A stretch of DNA of 18,399 bases from Thermoplasmata archaeon (lineage in GTDB: Archaea; Thermoplasmatota; E2; UBA202; DSCA01). This document shows, piece by piece, positions 8,231 to 16,019 of the stretch; within the stretch, counting starts at the first letter, position 1, and the number at the start of each line of letters is the position of its first letter. Position numbers and translations under genes: made by a program. The notes beneath the pieces were generated by a model that ran no database searches, was not told the origin of the DNA, and saw nothing but the letters and a program-made list of their open reading frames with translations. The DNA is taken from contig JAGGSL010000080.1 in the NCBI GenBank assembly GCA_021159125.1, positions 1 through 18,399 of the forward strand, read 5' to 3'.

Positions 8231-10894
8231 TTAATCCCAGAATTGACGGGTGCGGGAATAGTTTATTTCTGCCTTGAGTATCTCTTTGAGCAGCTCATCT
8301 CCTTCCTTTTGAGTTCCCAGAATTCTTGCAGCAGTATCAGGGCCTATGCCGTAACCTGCCATTACAACAATCGCCTTTTTTCCGTACGAGGCAACGAGAG
8401 AGGCGCTTTTAATTGATGGTATGCCCTGCCTCCTATTTCCTTTAATTACTGCCACCATTCTTCCCTTGCATTTCGGGCATGAAGGCTCAGCTCTTCCGAC
8501 TTTAGTACTCCATTCATAGGAGCAATTCATGCATTTTAAAGTGATGCGCGTCTCCATCAACCTTTTTTTGAGAGATGCAAGTATCGTGGAATCAATGCCA
8601 GCGGGACGGAAAATTTCGCCCTTTATTTTCTCTCCCTGCAGAGAGAAAGGAGACAAACCCTGAATTTTCATCTCTATGCTCCCGTCCTGAATTTTTCTGA
8701 GAACATGCTTTGCATGCTCAATATCCATTTTCTCCCACATAATTTTATCCACAATTTCATCCACGAAGGGCAGCCCCTCAAACACATCCATCATTTTTTC
8801 CACAGAAAGTCTCCTTATATCCGCATCCTTGCTCAGCACTCCGAACTTTCTTGCAACCTTTATCATTTCCCATTTGATAAATGTGCTATTTTTCAGCACA
8901 ATCCTCATCAGTCCCTCCATACCTCCGGGATTTGTTGTCAGCATCACCTCTTTCACCATCTCCAGATTTACGGGATGTGCACCCCTCAGATATATGCGGT
9001 ATGCATCGCTGTCAACTGCAATGCTTTCCCCCAGCCGCTGGGCAAGCAGGGCGGCAAGAAGTCTTCCGACGGCTTCGTTTGTCATTGAGCCGAAATGTGT
9101 GTTTATGTACACTGTGCCGTCTCCCCATTCTACGGTGACGAGCTTATCAGTTGGCATGGCAAATCCCTTTTCCGTCTGGGCTTTTACTTCCTTTTCAACG
9201 ATTTCATTCATTGGATTTCCTTCAGCTGCCATCCGCCTCGCCCTCCCCACCTCCTGCGCCACCTCGAATGGGACGGGAATCTCCTCCCCCGCCCAGTCCG
9301 GAACCATGTAAGTCCTTCTTGTCGGGGAGACAATTATTTTTTCATCATTTTTGACAACTTCCCACGCTCTTCCTTTCATGATAAATTTTGCTCCAGGCGT
9401 GCAGTAGTCGAGCACAAAACTTTCATCAAGCTTTCCTATCTTTTTGTTTGATGATACGTCGTAAACATCAACGCTTTTTTCATCAGGTATCATTGATATG
9501 TTTTCGAAAAAATAGTTTCTTGTTTTTCCCTTTCTTCCTATTGTTTCCCCGTCATACCATATTATGCGCTGCCCGTTGAGCTGCTCTACCACTTCCAGAA
9601 ATCTGCTTACTGTAAGATTCCTGAAAGGATAAGCCCTTTTTATGATTTCATAAGCTTTGCTGGCATTTATTTTTCCATATTCCATTGCCATGGCAAGTAT
9701 CTGATTTGCAAGAACCGCAAGCGGATTATCCCTTATCCTTGTTTTCTCAAGCTCCCCTTTGATTGCTTTCCTTGCAATGACCATGCTTTCAATAAAATCC
9801 TCCGAGTTTGTTGCAATTATTGCTCCTCTCGAAACCCCGCCTGCATAATGTCCGCTTCTTCCAACACGCTGCACGATTCTTGTCACCTGGCGGGGCGAGT
9901 TGTATTGAATTACAAAATCGGTCTGCCCCACATCTATTCCTAGTTCAAGGGAGGAGGTGCATATCAGCGCTTTCACTTTTCCTTCTTTAAATTTTTCCTC
10001 CGCCTCTATCCTTGCATCTCTTGAAAGGGAGCCGTGGTGAACTTCTATCGGCAACCCGATTTCATGCAGATTGGCTGCGAGCAGTTCAGCAGTATCCCTT
10101 GTATTGACAAAAAATAGCAGCGATTTGTGTTCATCAATAATTTTTTTTGACATTCCCACAACCGCAGCAGAAGTCATATCACATCCGAGCATCCCTGCAA
10201 TCTTTTTGTCTTTCTCCTCCGGTCTCGCAAATTTCACGTCAATTTCTATCTCTTTCCCGACATTTTCCTCTATTATTTTTACCTCTCCGCCGCCTCCGAA
10301 AAAATTTGCAATATCGGCAGGGGTCCCAACAGTGGCAGAGAGCAGTATGCGCTGAAAGTTGCCGGCTATTTCCCTCAACCTTTCAAGCCCTACTGCAAGC
10401 TGAGCCCCTCTCTCCTCGCCAGCTAACTCATGCACCTCATCTATCACAACCCATTTCACATCCTTCAAGCTCGCCCTCAAATTTTTTCCTGTGAATAATA
10501 TTTGCAGAGTTTCAGGGGTTGTAATAAGCATATCCGGCGGATGGAGCGATTGTCTCCTCCTTTCCTTTTTTGTTGTATCCCCATGGCGGACTGCTATATC
10601 TATACCGAGCTTTTTTCCCCATGAGAGCGTGCGGCGAAGCATGTCGCGGTTGAGGGCGCGAAGAGGCGTTATGTATATTATGCTTATCCCATCTGCTTTT
10701 CCTCTGTTGAGAAACATGTTGAAGATAGGTAGCAGCGCTGCCTCTGTTTTTCCCATGCCTGTCGGGGCTATCAAAAGGCAATTTTTTCCACTCATGATTT
10801 CGGGAATTGCCTTTATCTGAGGCTGTGTTAACTCTTTCAGGCCCTCTTCCTCCACAACTTTCTGAAGTCTTGGATCGAGCTTTATTCCATTCAT
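8231..10894 (-). CDS. lhr: Lhr-family superfamily 2 ATP-dependent helicase
   Basis: The 887-residue helicase shows all SF2 motifs in order. These are a Q-like motif LTQPQIKAIP (22-31), Walker A APTGMGKT (43-50), motif Ia TPLRALNRDM, Ib TTPETLQ, the DEVHE box, motif III LSATVG, motif IV LLFFVNTRDTAE, motif V SLELGIDVG and motif VI QRVGRSGH. A winged-helix and Lhr-core region follows. Near the C-terminus lies a zinc ribbon (Cys788, Cys791, Cys806, Cys809), then a helix-hairpin-helix-like YGIGPDTAARIL, and the RTRQFW ending that I associate with archaeal Lhr proteins. Archaeal Lhr enzymes unwind or remodel branched DNA and DNA/RNA hybrids and are linked to repair or RNA metabolism. The start codon overlaps the stop of the DUF1614 gene as ATGA, so the two are translationally coupled. 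Which Lhr subgroup it belongs to would need a tree. Confidence 0.92.
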   Translation of the reverse strand: MNGIKLDPRLQKVVEEEGLKELTQPQIKAIPEIMSGKNCLLIAPTGMGKTEAALLPIFNMFLNRGKADGISIIYITPLRALNRDMLRRTLSWGKKLGIDIAVRHGDTTKKERRRQSLHPPDMLITTPETLQILFTGKNLRASLKDVKWVVIDEVHELAGEERGAQLAVGLERLREIAGNFQRILLSATVGTPADIANFFGGGGEVKIIEENVGKEIEIDVKFARPEEKDKKIAGMLGCDMTSAAVVGMSKKIIDEHKSLLFFVNTRDTAELLAANLHEIGLPIEVHHGSLSRDARIEAEEKFKEGKVKALICTSSLELGIDVGQTDFVIQYNSPRQVTRIVQRVGRSGHYAGGVSRGAIIATNSEDFIESMVIARKAIKGELEKTRIRDNPLAVLANQILAMAMEYGKINASKAYEIIKRAYPFRNLTVSRFLEVVEQLNGQRIIWYDGETIGRKGKTRNYFFENISMIPDEKSVDVYDVSSNKKIGKLDESFVLDYCTPGAKFIMKGRAWEVVKNDEKIIVSPTRRTYMVPDWAGEEIPVPFEVAQEVGRARRMAAEGNPMNEIVEKEVKAQTEKGFAMPTDKLVTVEWGDGTVYINTHFGSMTNEAVGRLLAALLAQRLGESIAVDSDAYRIYLRGAHPVNLEMVKEVMLTTNPGGMEGLMRIVLKNSTFIKWEMIKVARKFGVLSKDADIRRLSVEKMMDVFEGLPFVDEIVDKIMWEKMDIEHAKHVLRKIQDGSIEMKIQGLSPFSLQGEKIKGEIFRPAGIDSTILASLKKRLMETRITLKCMNCSYEWSTKVGRAEPSCPKCKGRMVAVIKGNRRQGIPSIKSASLVASYGKKAIVVMAGYGIGPDTAARILGTQKEGDELLKEILKAEINYSRTRQFWD

Positions 10895-11565
10895 GTTATC
10901 GCTACAAGCATTACGGCCAGTACGCCTGTCAAAAATATGCCGTCAAATGTGCCGGCCCCTCCTATCGATATCGTGGATGCGGTTCTGCCAATATTTTTAA
11001 TATTCATCAAATCAGCGCCTATGAGAACGCCCAGAACTCCCGAAACAAAAGCCACAGAAGCGGCATTTTGAGGGGCAATTATAATTGCTGTCAAAGACGC
11101 AAGAATCGGAGGCAGAAATGCAGGGACGGCTATTCCCACGCCCTTAACAGGTCTTGCAAGTTTGTAACACACAATGGCAATAAAAGCAGTGGCAAAAATG
11201 AGAGGGAGATAAGCACTTGAATCCATTTTTAAAATAAGGAAAGTGGAGATTAGAACAGGTATTACCGCCCCGCCCAAATTCACATTCACTTTTGTTTTTC
11301 CCTCTGAAAGAACCTTCACTTCCTTGAACGGAAAAAAAGCATCATGCGTATAGTACTCCTTTGTGCCCTTTATGTCGTAAACAGGAATGTTGATGAAACT
11401 TCCAAGGAGAACTGCAAGAAGGAGGAAAACGGCAATCAACGGAGGAATGCCGAGTTGCTGGAACGCCTGGTTTATCATTCCTACAAAGAGGAATGCGACT
11501 ATCATCACTAACAATGGCAGGGCTATTAGCAGAAAGAATATGCCGAAAGGCGGCTTGAATTCCAT
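10891..11565 (-). CDS. DUF1614 family integral membrane protein
   Basis: The 224-residue polytopic membrane protein has about seven hydrophobic segments. It carries the DUF1614 hallmarks: LLLAVLLGSFINIPVY after the second helix, GVGIAVPAFLPP in the middle, and GVLIGADLMNI followed by ISIGGAGTFDGIFLTG near the C-terminus. The family has no established function; the conserved Asp and Gly-rich polar motifs inside the membrane would suit a transporter or enzyme, but that is inference. Its TGA overlaps the helicase ATG by 4 bp. AATATTAAATATC on the minus strand (11584-11596) is centred about 25 nt before ATG 11565, with no SD, fitting a leaderless first gene of an operon that continues into the helicase. 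Confidence 0.85.
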   Translation of the reverse strand: MEFKPPFGIFFLLIALPLLVMIVAFLFVGMINQAFQQLGIPPLIAVFLLLAVLLGSFINIPVYDIKGTKEYYTHDAFFPFKEVKVLSEGKTKVNVNLGGAVIPVLISTFLILKMDSSAYLPLIFATAFIAIVCYKLARPVKGVGIAVPAFLPPILASLTAIIIAPQNAASVAFVSGVLGVLIGADLMNIKNIGRTASTISIGGAGTFDGIFLTGVLAVMLVAIT

Positions 11566-11583
11566 TAATTCGCTAACAGCCCA

Positions 11584-11596
11584 GATATTTAATATT
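11584..11596 (-). promoter_or_regulatory. TATA-like box for the DUF1614-helicase operon
   Basis: The minus-strand sequence AATATTAAATATC is a strong, partly palindromic TATA element at the expected 25-nt distance from ATG 11565. Confidence 0.5.
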
Positions 11597-11860
11597 TTGC
11601 CGGAGTGATAATCTGTGCAATAAAATTAACTCAGTAAATCAACCCATTCATAAAATAATTTTTCACCTTCTCCCTTGTCTTAAGAGAATATTATGCCCGT
11701 GACGCATCTACTTTTTTATACTTCTTTTGCTTTTTTATTTTGTTCAGTCTCGTATTCCTGATAGAAATAGGGGACTAAGCATAAAAGTAATTATATGGAG
11801 CATTGAAAGAAATTTATAGAGTGAACTGCCGGGGTTGTTAAAAATGCAGAGGAGGGAAAT
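11597..11860. other. Intergenic region between divergent promoters
   Basis: About 264 bp of AT-rich DNA separate the DUF1614 promoter from the second small membrane protein gene. Plus-strand oligo-T runs at about 11712-11751 (three runs of at least four T) look like an archaeal intrinsic terminator or simply low-complexity DNA. No open frame, tRNA or repeat is convincing. The plus-strand TATA-like box at 11812-11819 belongs to the next gene. Confidence 0.45.
11812..11819 (+). promoter_or_regulatory. TATA-like box for small membrane protein gene B
   Basis: ATTTATAG lies about 45 nt before ATG 11861. Transcription starting about 25 nt downstream would give a leader of roughly 20 nt that contains the SD GGAGGG (11851-11856). 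This gene therefore seems to be led, unlike most other single genes here. Confidence 0.4.
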
Positions 11861-12130
11861 ATGATGGGAGATGAAGACCGTGGGCTTATTTTTGCATTGA
11901 TTGTAGCTGCCATCTCGCTATCAGTTTTTCTAATCTTATTTTTCATTCTCTCTGCATCCGTGTATTGGTTAGCTCTTTGCGGTCTGGTATTGATTTTCCT
12001 TGTGCTCGGCAACATCACCAGGCAAGAAGAAATTAATGAAGCGAGCATGTGGAAAATATTTCTTGTTATCATGGTTGTATTGCTGATACTATATCTGGTT
12101 GTGAGGTTGATAGCACGCTATCATTCATAA
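11861..12130 (+). CDS. Small three-helix membrane protein (paralogue B)
   Basis: The 89-residue product begins MMGDEDRG, followed by hydrophobic segments at about residues 9-30, 33-50 and 64-85 and a short charged loop RQEEINEAS between the last two. It looks like a paralogue of the protein encoded at 6863-7138: aligned from AAISL, both reach the loop RQ after 40 or 41 residues, with matching hydrophobic positions and similar total length. GGAGGG at 11851-11856 lies 4 nt before ATG 11861 and 7 nt before ATG 11864; either may start. The last 10 bp overlap the end of the convergent gene. I do not know a named family; the function is unknown. Confidence 0.65.
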   Translation: MMGDEDRGLIFALIVAAISLSVFLILFFILSASVYWLALCGLVLIFLVLGNITRQEEINEASMWKIFLVIMVVLLILYLVVRLIARYHS

Positions 12131-12588
12131 AAAATCCCTATTGCCTTGGGCAATACCTCTGCATCATAGCCGTCTTTTGTAACGGTCATTGAAAGATATC
12201 CCTGAGGAGTGTCTCCATGCCAGGACGGGTCAATTTGTAGTTTAATGGTTGCAAGACCATTTTTTCCTGTTTTGTTTGTATCGATACCACCATAGCCATA
12301 TATGGTTACAGTAGCCCCTTCAATTGGCTTGTAGTGGTTTCGCAGGACTTCTACGATTACCGTCAGATTGCTTTTCCTGTATGTGTCTCCCTCAGAGAAA
12401 TGTTTAAACGTAAAACCACTTGTATGATTGCCATTCACCATAACAACTTTTGGGGTTAATTCCCTTTTGAGAGGAGATTTCCAGACAACTGGCTGTACCA
12501 TTACATATACGACTCCGATAGTTACCAGTACAAATATTGTCAGCAAAATGGAAATTTTTTTCCGACCAATACTTCTGCTCCTCTCCAC
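12121..12588 (-). CDS. Membrane-anchored protein with extracellular beta-sandwich domain
   Basis: The 155-residue product has a basic N-terminus (RSRSIGRKK), one hydrophobic helix (about residues 12-33) serving as an uncleaved signal anchor, and an external domain of about 110 residues. The segment PIEGATVTIYGYGG...TGKNGLATIKL resembles carboxypeptidase-regulatory or bacterial Ig-like folds, in which a repeated sequence pattern delivers a Gly-rich turn. No catalytic motif is seen. The start is GTG 12588: there is no SD, but a TATATATATA tract is centred about 25 nt upstream, and no alternative start precedes the helix. It shares strand and module type with the neighbouring secreted hydrolase, 134 bp upstream, and may act with it at the surface; this is inference. 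No specific family is recognised. Confidence 0.65.
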   Translation of the reverse strand: MERSRSIGRKKISILLTIFVLVTIGVVYVMVQPVVWKSPLKRELTPKVVMVNGNHTSGFTFKHFSEGDTYRKSNLTVIVEVLRNHYKPIEGATVTIYGYGGIDTNKTGKNGLATIKLQIDPSWHGDTPQGYLSMTVTKDGYDAEVLPKAIGIFYE

Positions 12589-12607
12589 AAATTTATAGTT
12601 TATCCAG

Positions 12608-12618
12608 ATATATATATA
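12608..12618 (-). promoter_or_regulatory. TATA box for the beta-sandwich protein gene
   Basis: An alternating TATATATATA tract is centred about 25 nt before GTG 12588. This supports the GTG start and gives the gene a promoter of its own within the 134-bp gap after the hydrolase gene. Confidence 0.5.
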
Positions 12619-12722
12619 CCCTTCTGTGTGATGTAAAATAACGACGTACTTTGAAGTAAGCGCTCCTATATGATGCCACCAAAATTCTTACCGCACGATG
12701 CCCGGCAATCTCATAGACGCAA

Positions 12723-14348
12723 CTATTTCAGATGCTCAATGATATAGTCATGCACATCCTGGTTTATGGCTATCTCGGATATGTGGTCGCAGTCGCCTGC
12801 GGGCCATGCCTTTCCTTCTAGTATATAGAATGGCTTTCCGGTAAGATATGGGCTTTCTGTTGGAACCAGTCCGTCAGATGTATGGGCGATACCATCGCCA
12901 TCAAAATCCATTGGCATGCCTGCTATGAATCCTATATCGCACCCCACACCATAATAATCAACCATATCAGTTCCGTTATAACCCATTGCTTCCAGGAATT
13001 TTGAATGATATATCATGTCCGGCACCTGTGCTATCCACGAGGGGAAGTATAGATATCCTATTACATTCTGGATGCTTTCATTTATGCCAGGCGGGACGCC
13101 GTGGCATGGAGTGCCCACAGCAATCAAATCGTCAATTTGCTCCCCGTTTATGTGAACATCAGGGTCGCCGTCGCCGTACCACGGATAGCCGTCATCGCCT
13201 GGCATCCACGAGCCATTCCAGTAGTCCACGTCAGCGCCTCCATGCTCCGCCATGAATCTTGACACAAGGCCCCCCATGCTGTGAGCAACGATATCGATTG
13301 TCTGGTTCGGGGGATAACCGTTCCACACCAGTGCTTGTTCTATTTTTTCGCTTACTCTTGCTGCAATCCATGATATGTGATGGTCCTGCCAGTCCGGCTC
13401 GTATGCAAGGAACTGTATGCCTGGTTTGCTGACATCAAAGTCAAGCAATTTGAATCCTTTTTGCTGTAGTTCCTGGCTGAGATTCCACCATGTATAGTTT
13501 AAAAGCCAGTTTGTTGTCGAGCCAATCCATCCGTGAATAAGAACAACAGGAAAATCTCCCGGCTTTTCCGGAACCACCGTTATATTCAGCAGTCGGCTGC
13601 ATCCCTCATAGTCAGTTTCTCCCGACAAATTTCGCTCGAATTTTGCAGAGCATATTATGTCGGCAGTGCTATTCACGTCAGATATAAAAAAAGGCACTTC
13701 CACTTTGCCCGCAGGGTTTGTTGTCCCTATCTTTTCCCAGACTTTTTTTAAAGTTGAGCCATTTTCTTTTTCAAAAAATGTAAATTTGACTGTTTTGTTT
13801 GCAAGAGGTTTCCATTTCTTGTCAATATAGCCAATCAATGTTGCCTTTACATGGCATGTCTCTCCTGCAATCATTTTTTTCCTGGTGCTTGAGATAGATA
13901 CTGTTGTATTGTGCAGTATGGGCTTTATTGTCCCGTTTATCTCTGCTGTGTAATTTTTTCCATTCCAGATGGCTTTGGCAAGTATTTTGACCGGTAGATT
14001 CATAACATCAACATCATCGGGAGCATGGTATATTACTGAAACCATTCCAGATGAATTTGTGGATGATACATTCACATCAGGCGGGTATGTTATTTTTCCT
14101 GTGTCTCCCGTAGCAGATATCTGCCATTCCACATCTGCAGAAATTGGTTTTCCATTCCTATCTTTGAATGATAGATTTATAGATACGGACCCGCCTTCAT
14201 AAATCGTGAAATTTTTCGGCTGTACTTCGAGCATGGCAGCCGGTTTTTCCTCGCTATGCCTGCTCTCCGCCCAGCTGTATAAAAGGATTGATGAGGCCAA
14301 TATTATGCCTGCCAGTGCTATTACTATAACCTTATCCTTTGCTTTCAT
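12723..14348 (-). CDS. Secreted alpha/beta-hydrolase (lipase/esterase) with N-terminal Ig-like modules
   Basis: The 541-residue protein has an N-terminal signal anchor (about 5-25). Two Ig-like beta-sandwich modules follow (about 38-140 and 145-255; patterns such as GKPISADVEW and SGMVSVIYHAP). The rest is a lipase-like hydrolase domain from about residue 265. It shows the oxyanion segment VVLIHGWIGS (His272-Gly273), the nucleophile elbow AHSMGG (Ser357), the GTPCHG motif, and the probable acid and base Asp492 (SDGLVP) and His522 (CDHISE). The arrangement fits extracellular lipases or PGAP1-like esterases. The frame could begin at GTG 14351, but ATG 14348 is equally placed; AAATTAATAA is centred about 27 nt upstream and no SD exists. 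Many N-x-S/T sequons suggest glycosylation outside the cell. Substrate (lipid ester, polyester or other) is unknown. Confidence 0.82.
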   Translation of the reverse strand: MKAKDKVIVIALAGIILASSILLYSWAESRHSEEKPAAMLEVQPKNFTIYEGGSVSINLSFKDRNGKPISADVEWQISATGDTGKITYPPDVNVSSTNSSGMVSVIYHAPDDVDVMNLPVKILAKAIWNGKNYTAEINGTIKPILHNTTVSISSTRKKMIAGETCHVKATLIGYIDKKWKPLANKTVKFTFFEKENGSTLKKVWEKIGTTNPAGKVEVPFFISDVNSTADIICSAKFERNLSGETDYEGCSRLLNITVVPEKPGDFPVVLIHGWIGSTTNWLLNYTWWNLSQELQQKGFKLLDFDVSKPGIQFLAYEPDWQDHHISWIAARVSEKIEQALVWNGYPPNQTIDIVAHSMGGLVSRFMAEHGGADVDYWNGSWMPGDDGYPWYGDGDPDVHINGEQIDDLIAVGTPCHGVPPGINESIQNVIGYLYFPSWIAQVPDMIYHSKFLEAMGYNGTDMVDYYGVGCDIGFIAGMPMDFDGDGIAHTSDGLVPTESPYLTGKPFYILEGKAWPAGDCDHISEIAINQDVHDYIIEHLK

Positions 14349-14370
14349 CACTTTATAATTGTCTCTGCTT

Positions 14371-14380
14371 TATTAATTTG
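14371..14380 (-). promoter_or_regulatory. TATA-like box for the secreted hydrolase gene
   Basis: CAAATTAATA on the minus strand is centred about 27 nt before ATG 14348. It lies in the 101-bp gap after ferritin and suggests that the hydrolase is transcribed separately, although no clear terminator follows ferritin. Confidence 0.4.
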
Positions 14381-14449
14381 CTGCCATATGACAAATACAT
14401 CCACCATATCCTTCTACATCTTTTGCCTTCAGCTTTTTCTGATTGTCCT

Positions 14450-14962
14450 TCACTCTGATTTTGCAGGCGGCGGGGTGAAGGTTCTCGCCGCCAGTTCTTT
14501 GTCGAGCATGAAAAGCCCGTTCCCATCTCCCACGAGTTTGAGTTTTGCTATGATTTCGTTGTCGTTTGCTTCTTCCTCTATCTGCTCTGTTACAAACCAG
14601 TGCAGGAATATCTGTGTTGCATGGTCGTTTTCCTTTATTGCAAGGTCCATGAGTTCGTTTATTGACTTTGTTATGAATTTTTCGTGTTCCAGCGTTTTTT
14701 CGAACATATCCAGCGGTGATTCAAACTCTGAAGGCGGCTCCTTTATAGCCTTGAGTTTGACCTTCCCTCCCTGCTCATTGATATAGTCATATATTTTCAT
14801 TGCATGCGTCATCTCTTCCTGGTACTGAACCATGAACCAGTTCGCAAATCCGTCCAGCCCCATATGCTTGCTGTGTGCAGACATTGCCATGTAAAGATAT
14901 GCGGAGTACATCTCCTTGTTTATCTGCTCGTTCAGTGCTTCTTCCATTTTCTCGCTTAACAT
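14450..14962 (-). CDS. ftn: Ferritin (iron-storage, ferroxidase type)
   Basis: The 170-residue four-helix-bundle protein oxidises Fe(II) and stores Fe(III) in a hollow 24-subunit shell. The visible ferroxidase ligands are Glu17 (NKEMYSAYLY), Glu50 and His53 (QEEMTH), Glu at about 93-94 (TLEHEKF) and Glu in VTEQIEEE, the pattern of bacterial-type (FtnA-like) ferritins. No haem-binding Met of bacterioferritin is apparent at the usual place. It is the last gene of the oxygen-defence operon; the peroxiredoxin stop TGA overlaps its SD, GAGGTG, which is 5 nt before the ATG. Here ferritin would remove Fe(II) that would otherwise react with peroxide. Confidence 0.93.
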   Translation of the reverse strand: MLSEKMEEALNEQINKEMYSAYLYMAMSAHSKHMGLDGFANWFMVQYQEEMTHAMKIYDYINEQGGKVKLKAIKEPPSEFESPLDMFEKTLEHEKFITKSINELMDLAIKENDHATQIFLHWFVTEQIEEEANDNEIIAKLKLVGDGNGLFMLDKELAARTFTPPPAKSE

Positions 14963-14971
14963 TTTTTCACC

Positions 14972-15613
14972 TCATAATTTTTTGTGGCACATCCACCAGT
15001 CGTAGCATTCTATTTCGCCCTTTGCCTTTGCCTCTTCCCTTTCCTTTATCTGCTCAGTTGTTCCTGCCGGCGGCACTATGACCCTGTCCCCGATGAGTTC
15101 ATTATTGGGCCACTTGTGGGGCAGTGCAACTTTATTTTCATCGCTTATTTTCAGTGCTTTCAGCGCCCTCAAAATCTCGTCCCAGTCCCTGCCGACTTCT
15201 GCAGGATAGTAAACTATCGCCCTTATCACGCCATTCGGGTCAACCATGAAAACAGCTCTTGCCGTATTGCTTGCTCCGGATGGTATCATGCCAAGCATGT
15301 CTGCCAGATTGCCTCTATCATCTGCAATTATCGGAAATTCTATTTCCTCGCCCAGGTTATCCTTTATCCATTCTGCCCACTTCAGATGTGCAAAGACCTG
15401 GTCAATGCTCAGTCCTATCACCTCTGCTCCGAGCTCCTTGAATTTCTGCAGACGGATTTGCATGCCGTAGAATTCAGTTGTGCACACTGGCGTGAAATCG
15501 CCGGGATGGCTGAAAAGCACGAACCACTTTCCCTTGAACTCGTCGGGCAGTTTCATGTTTCCATGCGTTGTCTTCACTTCCACTTCTGGAAATTTTTCTC
15601 CTATTGCTACCAT
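14972..15613 (-). CDS. Peroxiredoxin, archaeal Prx6 type
   Basis: The 213-residue thiol peroxidase reduces H2O2 and organic peroxides. The peroxidatic Cys44 lies in HPGDFTPVCTTE with Thr41, and the catalytic Arg is probably that of GASNTARAVF. The C-terminal extension carries two further cysteines (Cys203 and Cys209 in CYDWWMC). The same three-cysteine pattern is known from the Aeropyrum pernix and Pyrococcus enzymes, which form decamers or dodecamers and use a C-terminal resolving cysteine. It follows desulfoferrodoxin by 11 bp, with the stop-SD cassette TAAGAGGTGAAAAAATG (15627-15611). Its role in the operon is to remove the peroxide that superoxide reductase makes, in parallel with rubrerythrin. 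The electron donor is not visible here. Confidence 0.95.
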   Translation of the reverse strand: MVAIGEKFPEVEVKTTHGNMKLPDEFKGKWFVLFSHPGDFTPVCTTEFYGMQIRLQKFKELGAEVIGLSIDQVFAHLKWAEWIKDNLGEEIEFPIIADDRGNLADMLGMIPSGASNTARAVFMVDPNGVIRAIVYYPAEVGRDWDEILRALKALKISDENKVALPHKWPNNELIGDRVIVPPAGTTEQIKEREEAKAKGEIECYDWWMCHKKL

Positions 15614-15624
15614 TTTTTCACCTC

Positions 15625-16008
15625 TTATTTTGAATTAGTCCATAAGCCATGGACATTGCAGTACTCCCTTGCCTTGATTTCATCTGCCTTTATCTCGAAC
15701 TCTGCCTCCGGCTTATCCCCTGCTTTCAAAAACTTTCTGTATGAACTGCCGTCCGCAATCACCTGAATCCACTCTATGTAATGCTCCTCCGTCATGGGAT
15801 GCTCCTGATTCTGCCCCACCTTCACGATTATGCTGTTTTCCCTTTTCTCAATGTAGGGCACGTGCTTTTCGACTGCTGAATCTTCCATTTTTTCTTCCAT
15901 TCTTTTCATCGGCTGCCCGCAGCATACAAGTTCTCCTTTTCCGCCGTGCAGCACTTCCACAATATTTCCACATATTTCGCATTTATATATTTCTCTCACT
16001 TCTGTCAT
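15625..16008 (-). CDS. dfx: Desulfoferrodoxin (superoxide reductase, 2Fe type)
   Basis: The 127-residue protein reduces superoxide to H2O2 without making O2. An N-terminal desulforedoxin-like domain binds an Fe(Cys)4 centre (YKCEICG and LVCCGQPM). The SOR domain supplies the active Fe(His)4Cys site: His in EKHVPY, HPMTEEH (two His) and the closing CNVHGLW (Cys and His); the Glu of VEKHVPY corresponds to the usual flexible Glu before the first His. Length is normal for class I desulfoferrodoxin. It lies 11 bp after rubrerythrin, whose TAA is directly followed by GAGGT. Archaea often have the shorter neelaredoxin lacking the first domain; here the first centre is complete. Confidence 0.95.
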   Translation of the reverse strand: MTEVREIYKCEICGNIVEVLHGGKGELVCCGQPMKRMEEKMEDSAVEKHVPYIEKRENSIIVKVGQNQEHPMTEEHYIEWIQVIADGSSYRKFLKAGDKPEAEFEIKADEIKAREYCNVHGLWTNSK

Positions 16009-16019
16009 TTTTTTACCTC

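Noticed and set aside
8829..9311. A 160-codon plus-strand open frame inside the helicase gene
   Set aside because: It is antisense to the conserved Lhr core, and its Ser/Pro/Thr-rich translation is the mirror of the helicase codons, with no start signal.
6829..11785. A shared AGGGGACTA motif near both small membrane protein genes (about 6831 and 11768)
   Set aside because: It lies downstream of one gene and upstream of the other, and is only about nine bases long, so chance is the simpler explanation.
14352..14449. AT-rich gap after ferritin with TTATAATTGT, considered as a second Per box
   Set aside because: The sequence lacks a matching inverted arm; it is better explained as the promoter region of the secreted hydrolase.
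14984..15766. A 260-codon plus-strand open frame opposite peroxiredoxin and desulfoferrodoxin
   Set aside because: It lies antisense to two confidently identified genes, spans their junction, and its translation is rich in Cys, His, Phe and Ser without any domain; it follows from codon bias of the real genes.
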